NCBI GenBank assembly: GCA_963730555.1 | Contig: CAVSSS010000009.1 | Coordinates: 62,001 to 126,000 of the forward strand | Direction: 5' to 3' | Length of the DNA: 64,000 nucleotides | Source: Roseiarcus sp963730555 | Lineage (GTDB): Bacteria > Pseudomonadota > Alphaproteobacteria > Rhizobiales > Beijerinckiaceae | Shown here: piece by piece, positions 35,611 to 42,325 of the stretch | How the letters are laid out: every line of letters begins with the position of its first letter | How positions within the stretch are numbered: the stretch's first letter is position 1 | Program-made: the position numbers and the translations under genes | The notes under the pieces: generated by a model | Database searches by the model: none | What the model was told of the DNA's origin: nothing | Seen by the model: only the letters and a program-made list of their open reading frames with translations

Positions 35611-36360
35611 TCACACGACCGCCCGCAACGCAAGGTGAGCGCCGAGCACCAGCAAGCCGCCGAAGAACACCCGCCGGAAGGTCCGCTCGCTGAACCGGCC
35701 GCGCACGGCGCCGCCTGCCGCGACACCGAGGAGCGCGGGCGCGAGCGCGGCGGTTGAAGCGCCGATGTCTCCAAGCGCAAAAGCGCCGCCTGCCGCGAGC
35801 GCAGTCGCCAGCGCAATGGTGGAGACCGTGAAGGACAGGCCGAGCGCCTGGATCATGTCCTCCTTCCCCAGATTGAGCGCCCCGAGATAGGGCACGGCGG
35901 GGATGGCGAACACCCCGGTCGCGGCGGTGGCCAGACCCGTCAGCGCGCCGACCAGAGGCCCCAGCCACCATTCGGCCGAAGGCGGCGCGGAGAAGCGAAC
36001 CGAGGTGAGGCCCAATCCGGCATAAAGCATGAGCAACAGCCCGAGCGCGACGGAAGCTTGCCCAGCGTGGCTTCCCGTCAGCAGTCCGGTTCCTGCGAGC
36101 GTCCCGAGAACCACGCCGGCCAGCATCGGCCAAAGCCGTTGGGCCAATCGCCTGAAACTTGGGCCCGCCGCCAATTGCCAGACATTGGTGACAAACGAAG
36201 GCACAATCAGCAGGGCCGCCGCTTTTGCGGGCGCCATCACGAGGCTGAGCAAGCCCATCGAGACGGTCGGCAGCCCAAGCCCGATGACGCCCTTCACAAA
36301 GCCTGCGAGCAGGAACGTCAGGGTGGCGACGGCAAACGGAATGGGCTCAATGGAAGGCAT
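35611..36360 (-). CDS. TauE/SafE (TSUP) family membrane exporter
   Basis: The 249-residue protein is almost wholly hydrophobic with seven to eight predicted membrane segments. LTFLLAGFVKGVIGLGLPTV at the start and GALTGLATAATGVFAIPAVP at mid-protein are the two half-repeats of the TSUP family. Members export sulfite or organosulfonates, or import small anions. No sulfur genes flank it, so cargo is unknown. 35344-35610 upstream holds no gene that I can see. Confidence 0.88.
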   Translation of the reverse strand: MPSIEPIPFAVATLTFLLAGFVKGVIGLGLPTVSMGLLSLVMAPAKAAALLIVPSFVTNVWQLAAGPSFRRLAQRLWPMLAGVVLGTLAGTGLLTGSHAGQASVALGLLLMLYAGLGLTSVRFSAPPSAEWWLGPLVGALTGLATAATGVFAIPAVPYLGALNLGKEDMIQALGLSFTVSTIALATALAAGGAFALGDIGASTAALAPALLGVAAGGAVRGRFSERTFRRVFFGGLLVLGAHLALRAVV

Positions 36361-36521
36361 ACGCGCCTTGGGACTGTGGAGACGGAATTCGAGGCCTTGG
36401 GAACTTTTGCCCGGCGCTGAGATAACTCATAAAACATGGCCGCGGGCACACTATGGCAATCGACAATTGGCGCGGTCGCCGATCGTGCCGCAGCATTGCC
36501 GGCCGACTCTCGGGAGGACTC

Positions 36522-37409
36522 ATGTCGAACATCGCATTCATCGGTCTTGGCAATATGGGCGCGCCGATGGCTGCGAATCTTGTCAAGGCGGGCCACGCGT
36601 TGACCGGCTTCGATCTCGTCGACGCGGCGAAGATGGCGGCCGCAGCATCTGGCGTCGCGATTGCGGCGAGCGCCCGCGAGGCCGTCGCCCAGGCCGATAT
36701 AGTCGTAACCATGCTGCCGGCGGGCAAGCACGTTCTCGCAGCTCACGCAGACCTTCTGCCCGCAACGCCCAAAGGCGTCCTCGTCATCGATTGCTCGACC
36801 ATCGACGTCGACAGCGCCAGGAAAGCGCACGAGGCGGGTGCCGCGGCGGGCGTGCTGACCCTCGACGCGCCGGTCTCGGGAGGGGTCGTCGGAGCGACCG
36901 GCGGAACGCTCACCTTCATGTGTGGCGGCTCGGACGACGCGTTCACGCAAGCGAAACCGATCCTTGAAAACATGGGCAAGCGAATCGTCCATTGCGGCGG
37001 CGCGGGGGCGGGGCAGGCGGCCAAGATCTGCAACAACATGATCCTTGGCGCGACCATGATCGTCACTTGCGAGGCCTTCGCGCTCGCCGAGAAGCTCGGT
37101 CTATCGGCGCAAGCCTTGTTCGACGTCGCCTCGACTGCGTCGGGCCAGTCGTGGTCGCTCACCACCTATTGCCCGGTGCCCGGTCCGGTTCCCGGTTCCC
37201 CCGCCAATCGCGACTATAAACCCGGATTTGCCGCGTCCCTCATGCTCAAGGATTTGAGATTGTCGCAGGAGGCGGCGTCGAGCGTCGGGGCCCTGACCCC
37301 GCTCGGCGCCGAGGCCGCGCAGCTCTACGCTCTCTATGTCGCGGCTGACCACGGCGGCGACGATTTCTCCGGAATTATCAATTTTTTGCGCGGAGGGACG
37401 AAACCCTAG
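36522..37409 (+). CDS. mmsB: 3-hydroxyisobutyrate dehydrogenase
   Basis: The 295-residue enzyme matches MmsB. NAD motif IAFIGLGNMGAPMAANLVKA, substrate motif TLDAPVSGGVVGATGGTLTF, the catalytic Lys in GAGQAAKICNNMILGATMIV, and a C-terminal YKPGFAASLMLKDLRLSQEA are all present. It oxidises 3-hydroxyisobutyrate to methylmalonate semialdehyde in valine catabolism. A GGGAGG ribosome site precedes the ATG at 36522. Confidence 0.93.
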   Translation: MSNIAFIGLGNMGAPMAANLVKAGHALTGFDLVDAAKMAAAASGVAIAASAREAVAQADIVVTMLPAGKHVLAAHADLLPATPKGVLVIDCSTIDVDSARKAHEAGAAAGVLTLDAPVSGGVVGATGGTLTFMCGGSDDAFTQAKPILENMGKRIVHCGGAGAGQAAKICNNMILGATMIVTCEAFALAEKLGLSAQALFDVASTASGQSWSLTTYCPVPGPVPGSPANRDYKPGFAASLMLKDLRLSQEAASSVGALTPLGAEAAQLYALYVAADHGGDDFSGIINFLRGGTKP

Positions 37410-37481
37410 ATCTTTTTCCGTCATGACATAGTTTTAGGATGAGGACGCGGCGGTGCTGGCCGACCGACGGAGGAGTTTCCC

Positions 37482-37928
37482 ATGCGTAATTCGATGAAGA
37501 AGACCCTGGTTGCGGGGGTCGCCGCCCTCGGAATGGCGATGGCGGTCGCGGCGGCGCCGACGCCCGCGGAGGCTCAATGGCATGGCGGCGGCGGCTTTCA
37601 CGGCGGCGGCTTCCATGGCGGAGGCTGGGGAGGCGGTTGGCGCGGTGGCTGGGGCCGGCCCGGATGGGGCGGCGGCTGGGGCTGGGGCGGTGGCTGCTGG
37701 AATTGCGGCTGGGGTTGGGGATTGGCGACTGGCGCGCTGCTCGGCGCAGCCGCTACCTATCCTTACTATGGCTACGGCTACGGATATGGATATCCATATA
37801 GCTATGGATATCCATACTACGGGGCAGGCTACGGTTCCGGCGGGGGGCCCGGCTGCTGGGTCAGGCGGCGGGTGTGGACGGCCGGCGGCCACTATCTCGG
37901 TCGGCGCCTTGTAAACATTTGCTACTAG
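37482..37928 (+). CDS. Secreted Gly/Trp/Tyr-rich protein, paralogue 1
   Basis: The 148-residue product has a signal peptide (MKKTLVAGVAALGMAMAVAA, cleavage near AEAQW), then Gly/Trp/His repeats, a short hydrophobic segment (GLATGALLGAAATYPYYGYG) and Tyr/Gly repeats. It ends CWVRRRVWTAGGHYLGRRLV and NICY, a Cys-containing tail shared with the gene at 38228. Two exact TATGGATATCCATA palindromes (37785, 37803) encode GYPY-type repeats. Such proteins are common in Rhizobiales envelopes; function is unknown. Confidence 0.8.
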   Translation: MRNSMKKTLVAGVAALGMAMAVAAAPTPAEAQWHGGGGFHGGGFHGGGWGGGWRGGWGRPGWGGGWGWGGGCWNCGWGWGLATGALLGAAATYPYYGYGYGYGYPYSYGYPYYGAGYGSGGGPGCWVRRRVWTAGGHYLGRRLVNICY

Positions 37929-38004
37929 ACGGATACTCGCCTGTCGGGCGCCGAGCCGGCTTCAGGTAAAGAAGAATTGAAAACCGTAATCCGGAAGCCG
38001 CCAT

Positions 38005-38046
38005 CCTGAATGGATGTTCACCATATACTATGAACATCCATTCAGG
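38005..38046. repeat. 16-bp perfect inverted repeat with 10-nt loop
   Basis: CCTGAATGGATGTTCA and TGAACATCCATTCAGG flank CCATATACTA. It lies in the gap between the two Gly-rich protein genes. It has no T-tract, and the surrounding bases are AT-richer than the genes. Confidence 0.6.
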
Positions 38047-38227
38047 AATTGCTTGGTACGCTGTGGGTCGAAGACAAATCTCGCTTGGCCGCCCAAACGA
38101 CGCGGGGCCGTCAAACCGCTGCCGAAATTGGAGGGCAGTTTAACAAACACGTCGCGGTAGGTCCCTTGTTTCCGGCGGCGACTGAGTTGATCCGGCGGCT
38201 CAACCGTCGGTGCATACGGAGGCTATG

Positions 38228-38617
38228 ATGGTCAGCATTTCGAAGACGATCGTCGCCGGGATCTCGGCGCTTGCGATGGCAGCGGCCGTCGTTCTGCCGA
38301 CGACTCCGGCGTCGGCCGCCGGCTGGCGCGCCGATGGTTGGCACGGCGGCGGCTGGCATGGCGGCTGGGGTGGATGGCACGGCGGCGGCTGGGCAGGCCG
38401 TGGAGTTTGGCATCCGGGCTATTGGCGCGGCGGCTACTGGTACAACGGCTGGTGGGGTCCGGCGGTCGCCGCGGGCGTCCTGGCCGGCGCGGCTATCGCG
38501 ACCGCCCCCTATTGGGGCGGCTATGGTTACGGCTATGGCGGCGGTTGCTGGCAGTATCGGCCGACCTACGACGGTTACGGCAATTTCCTCGGCCAGCAGG
38601 CCGTGAACGTCTGCTGA
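38228..38617 (+). CDS. Secreted Gly/Trp/Tyr-rich protein, paralogue 2
   Basis: The 129-residue protein repeats the plan of its neighbour: a signal peptide (MVSISKTIVAGISALAMAAA, cleavage near ASAAG), Gly/Trp/His repeats (WHGGGWHGGWGGWHGGGWAG), a hydrophobic stretch (VAAGVLAGAAIATAPYWGG) and the tail CWQYRPTYDGYGNFLGQQAV then NVC. The ATG at 38228 sits 5 bp after GGAGG. The two genes probably arose by tandem duplication. Confidence 0.8.
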   Translation: MVSISKTIVAGISALAMAAAVVLPTTPASAAGWRADGWHGGGWHGGWGGWHGGGWAGRGVWHPGYWRGGYWYNGWWGPAVAAGVLAGAAIATAPYWGGYGYGYGGGCWQYRPTYDGYGNFLGQQAVNVC

Positions 38618-38669
38618 CGTTCGCTTGTTAGCGCTTTCAAGCGGGGCCTCGCGCAAGCGGGGCCCTTTT

Positions 38670-39842
38670 TCATGTTCGCGCGGCCGAGAAGACGCCGCCG
38701 GTCATCGCTCTCGGAGCTCCGGTCGTGGTCGGAAAGGAGATCGGCAGGCCGCGGCGCGAGCGCAAGGCGCAATAGGCGAAACATTGCGCCTCGATGCTGT
38801 CGCCGTCGAAGCCGATCGCCTCGACCGGCTCGACTTTAACTTGCAGCCGCTCGGCGAGCCGCCGCATGAGGTTCGGGTTTCGTCGCCCGCCGCCGCCGAC
38901 CAGCCAGCGCTTCGGCGCGCTCGGGACATGCTTCAGCGCCGCGGCCGTCGATTCGACCGTGAAGGCGCCGAGCGTCGCCGCGCCATCGGCATCGCTCAAT
39001 CGTTTGACGCAGGCCGCGGCGGCGTTGAAGTGATTCCGATCGAGGGATTTGGGCGCCGGCCGGTCGAAATAGGGATCGCTCATCAGATTGGCGAGGGCCG
39101 TTGCGTCGACGCGACCGCTTGCACCGAGCGCGCCGTTTTCATCGAACGCCAGTCCCCGCCTTAGAATAAGAAAGTCGTCGATCAGCGCATTCGCGGGGCC
39201 GGTGTCGAACGCGATGATCTCTCCTTCAGGCCCAAGATAGGTGACGTTGCCGACCCCGCCCCAGTTGAGAATCATGAGCGGTCGCTCGAGGTGAGCCGCC
39301 ATCGCCACGTGATAGATGGGCGCGAGCGGCGCGCCTTCGCCTCCGGCCGAGACGTCGGCCGAACGAAAGTCCGAGACGACGTCGATCTTAAGCGCCGCCG
39401 CGGCGCGCGCGCCGTCGCAGAGCTGCCGCGTCAGGCCCGCGCGCGGCCGATGCAGAATGGTTTGGCCGTGCAGGCCGACGAGCGCGACGCGCCCGCGGGG
39501 AACCGAAAACCGCTCGAGAAACGCCTCGACCGCCGCGACATGGGCGTCGGTCACGAGCCGTTCGAGCTCGAGCTGCGGCGCCTGGGCTTCGCTCAGATCC
39601 GCGACCACCGCGCGCAGGCGTTGCGCGACCTCTGGCGGGTAGGGGAAGGTCGCCGACGGTCCGGTCTTGAGCTCAGCCTCGCCATCGCTTTCGATCAGCG
39701 CGACGTCGATTCCGTCCATCGAGGTGCCGCTGATGACGCCGATTGCAACTGAAACTCCCTCTCCCCGGAGGGGATAGAGTTGGGGTGATGGGGCGCGCGT
39801 CAAGTCGGCGTCAACGGGCGCTCGATTGCCTTGCTCACTCAT
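38670..39842 (-). CDS. anmK: Anhydro-N-acetylmuramic acid kinase
   Basis: The 390-residue protein has AIGVISGTSMDGIDVALIES, VGLHGQTILHRP, ILNWGGVGNVTYLGP, AFDTGPANALIDDFL and GGGGRRNPNLMRRLAERL, the AnmK series. It phosphorylates and opens 1,6-anhydro-MurNAc during peptidoglycan recycling. The start at 39842 overlaps the preceding adenosyltransferase stop by 8 bp, so the genes are coupled. The first 30 residues are encoded partly by a dispersed CCCTCTCC-type repeat (about 39757-39787) and may not be native. Confidence 0.92.
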   Translation of the reverse strand: MSEQGNRAPVDADLTRAPSPQLYPLRGEGVSVAIGVISGTSMDGIDVALIESDGEAELKTGPSATFPYPPEVAQRLRAVVADLSEAQAPQLELERLVTDAHVAAVEAFLERFSVPRGRVALVGLHGQTILHRPRAGLTRQLCDGARAAAALKIDVVSDFRSADVSAGGEGAPLAPIYHVAMAAHLERPLMILNWGGVGNVTYLGPEGEIIAFDTGPANALIDDFLILRRGLAFDENGALGASGRVDATALANLMSDPYFDRPAPKSLDRNHFNAAAACVKRLSDADGAATLGAFTVESTAAALKHVPSAPKRWLVGGGGRRNPNLMRRLAERLQVKVEPVEAIGFDGDSIEAQCFAYCALRSRRGLPISFPTTTGAPRAMTGGVFSAART

Positions 39843-40443
39843 CGTTTTCGCTTTGGTTGGCGCCGGGCGCCCATAGCACGTCCGACCTGCCGAAATCGTT
39901 GGCCGCGCGTGCGGCGACGAACAGATAATCGGACAGCCGATTGACATAGGCGAGCGCAGCCTCGCCGACCTCCTCGCCCTCGATCTCCGCCAGCGCGACC
40001 ATGGCCCGCTCGGCTCGCCGGCAGAACGCGCGCGCCTGATGCAACGCGGCGGCGGCGGCCGAGCCGCCCGGCAGCACGAACGAGCGCAGCGGATGAAGCT
40101 TCGCGTTCAAGGCGTCGATCGCGTGCTCAAGCGCTTGAACTTGGGACGGCGCGATACGGAGGACCGCGCCCGGCGATTCGTGCGCTTGGCGAGGAACGCA
40201 GAGGTCGGCGCCCAAATCGAACAGATCATTCTGGATCCGCATCAGCGTGGGCTCGATCGCGAGATCGGCCGCCTCGCTCGCATTGCGCACCGCAAGGATC
40301 GCGAGACCGATCGCGCAATTCGCCTCGTCGACTTCGCCCATCGCTGTGACGCGCGGGTCGCTCTTCGACCGTCGCGACCCATCCCCAAGCCCGGTCTCGC
40401 CCTTGTCCCCGGTGCGCGTATAGATGACGTTGAGCTTGACCAT
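39835..40443 (-). CDS. pduO: PduO-type ATP:cob(I)alamin adenosyltransferase
   Basis: The 202-residue protein has the PduO-family pattern: VIYTRTGDKGETGLGDGSRR, KSDPRVTAMGEVDEANCAIG, IQNDLFDLGADLC, LPGGSAAAAALHQARAFCRR and NRLSDYLFVAARAAN. It forms adenosylcobalamin from cob(I)alamin and ATP. Together with cobT at 12.7 kb it indicates B12 coenzyme use. It is upstream of anmK in the same transcript. Confidence 0.93.
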   Translation of the reverse strand: MVKLNVIYTRTGDKGETGLGDGSRRSKSDPRVTAMGEVDEANCAIGLAILAVRNASEAADLAIEPTLMRIQNDLFDLGADLCVPRQAHESPGAVLRIAPSQVQALEHAIDALNAKLHPLRSFVLPGGSAAAAALHQARAFCRRAERAMVALAEIEGEEVGEAALAYVNRLSDYLFVAARAANDFGRSDVLWAPGANQSENDE

Positions 40444-40538
40444 GCGTCTCCCGCGTCGGCGCAGGGGATGAGCCGCCGAGCGCTCCCCAGGCCTCCCGCG
40501 TAGCGTGGCGCGGCGCTTGCGTCCACTCTCCCCGCGCT

Positions 40539-42107
40539 TCAATTGACCCTGCGGTCGCGACCTTTCCAATAGGGCTCGCGCAATTCGCGCCGAAGGATCT
40601 TCCCTGTGGCGTTGCGGGGGATCAAGTCGACGAAATCGACCGATTTCGGCGCTTTGAAATTGGCGATGCGCCCGCGCGTCCAGGCTATGATGTCGGCCAC
40701 GTCTGGCGGCGCTCCGGGCTTCAGGACGACCAGCGCCTTCACCGTCTCGCCCCATGCCTCGTCAGGGATGCCGATCACGGCCATGTCGGCTATCGCCGGG
40801 TGGCCGGAGAGCGCATTCTCGACCTCGGCCGGATAGACGCTCTCGCAGCCCGTCCGGATCATGTCCTTCACGCGGTCATAGATGAAGACATAGCCGTCCT
40901 CGTCCATGTAGGCGGCGTCGCCCGTCAGCATCCAGCCGTCTTGGATCGCGGCCGCGGTCGCTTCAGCTTTGTTCCAATATCCTTTCATCACCACGGGCGA
41001 ACGGATCAGGACTTCGCCAATCGCGCCGCGCTCGACCTCCGTCCCGTCCTTCCCGACGATCTTGAGCTCAAGACCCGGCCAAGCGACGCCGCACGAGCGA
41101 ACTTTTCCCTTCGCCAGATCATGATCCGCATGCGAGAGGAACGTGCCCGCGCCGCATGTCTCCGTCATGCCGTAGAGTTGAACGAACTCGCAGGGAAAAC
41201 GCGCGGTCGCGCGCTTGAGCAGATCCTCGGAGATCGGCGAAGCGCCGTAGGTCAGCGTTCGCATGCTTGAGAGGTCGGCGCTGTCGATTCCCGGAGCCTG
41301 CATCAGCATCTGGATGAGCGCAGGCGCAAGGAACGCATGATTAATTCGCTCCTTGCCGATCAGATCGAGAATGAGCTGCGGCGCGGCGTCCCTGAGGATC
41401 GCCGACCGCGCGCCGCTCGCCATCGCGATCAGCGCGATGTTGGCGCCAGCAACATGGAAGAACGGCATTGCCGCCAGCACCGTGTCGCCGGGTTCATAGT
41501 TCAAGCCGCCCGAAGCCGTTGGGAGCTTGAAGACGGCAAGGTAGTTGCGATTGGTCAACCGGACCCCTTTGGGAGCGCCAGTGGTGCCGGAGGTGTAGAC
41601 CTGGATGACGTCATCCTCGGGGTCTGCCTCAAGTCCCGGGTCGCGAGGCTCCGCGTCTTCAATCCACGCCTCGATCTGCTCGTAGCCGTCTCGGTCAAAG
41701 CCGAGGGCGATCATCCGAGGCTTCGAGGCGAGCGAGGCGGCGGCCTGGTGCCCAAGGTCTGCGACATCCGGGCCAACCATGAAAACGCTGGCGCCGCTGT
41801 CTTTGATGAGGCGCGTGATCTCGGGCGCGGCGAGGCGAAAGTTGAACGGCGTGAGCGTCGCGCGCGCTTTGCACGCGCCAAGCAGGCAGGGCAGGAAATG
41901 ATCGGTGTTCTTGCTGAGATAAGCGATCCGCTCCTGCGTTCGGACCCCGGATGCGATCAGCGCGTTGGCGATGCGCGAGGCCATCGCGTCGACCTCGGCG
42001 AACGTCGTCGTCTTGCCCTCGAATATGAGCGCAGGGGCGCCGCCGCGACGGAAAGCCTGCATGCGCGGCACATCGGCCACGCAAGCGAGGCCCTCGAGTT
42101 CGATCAT
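40539..42107 (-). CDS. AMP-dependent acyl-CoA synthetase/ligase
   Basis: The 522-residue enzyme belongs to the ANL superfamily: P-loop VYTSGTTGAPKGVRLTNRN, FVQLYGMTETCGAGTFLSHA, the hinge Asp in DEDGYVFIYDRVKDMI, and the C-terminal Lys in LIPRNATGKILRRELREPYW. It resembles medium- or long-chain fatty-acyl and cyclohexanecarboxyl-type ligases; the substrate is not fixed. The ATG at 42107 is chosen for the homology start and the GGCGGAAA site; the upstream extension looks untranslated. Confidence 0.9.
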   Translation of the reverse strand: MIELEGLACVADVPRMQAFRRGGAPALIFEGKTTTFAEVDAMASRIANALIASGVRTQERIAYLSKNTDHFLPCLLGACKARATLTPFNFRLAAPEITRLIKDSGASVFMVGPDVADLGHQAAASLASKPRMIALGFDRDGYEQIEAWIEDAEPRDPGLEADPEDDVIQVYTSGTTGAPKGVRLTNRNYLAVFKLPTASGGLNYEPGDTVLAAMPFFHVAGANIALIAMASGARSAILRDAAPQLILDLIGKERINHAFLAPALIQMLMQAPGIDSADLSSMRTLTYGASPISEDLLKRATARFPCEFVQLYGMTETCGAGTFLSHADHDLAKGKVRSCGVAWPGLELKIVGKDGTEVERGAIGEVLIRSPVVMKGYWNKAEATAAAIQDGWMLTGDAAYMDEDGYVFIYDRVKDMIRTGCESVYPAEVENALSGHPAIADMAVIGIPDEAWGETVKALVVLKPGAPPDVADIIAWTRGRIANFKAPKSVDFVDLIPRNATGKILRRELREPYWKGRDRRVN

Positions 42108-42325
42108 CGCGTTTCCGCCCGCTGGCTGTACGGCGATGTCAACATAACGAAACGGACCTCGCCGACGGCCTTGCTCTTGTTCATTATGCGCAGCTTTCGT
42201 GGCCGCGCAATCCGTCATGCGGCCACGCGATAAAATCACCGCCGGTCGCGCACGAGCTCCAGAAAAATTAGGCCAAGCGAGTGAAGAACTCTGTCGCAGG
42301 CAACGTGCCTGCACGCCGACCTGCC

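Noticed and set aside
37785..37816. Two copies of the TATGGATATCCATA palindrome as an operator pair
   Set aside because: They lie inside the Tyr/Gly-rich coding repeats and encode the GYPY periodicity; codon repetition explains them.
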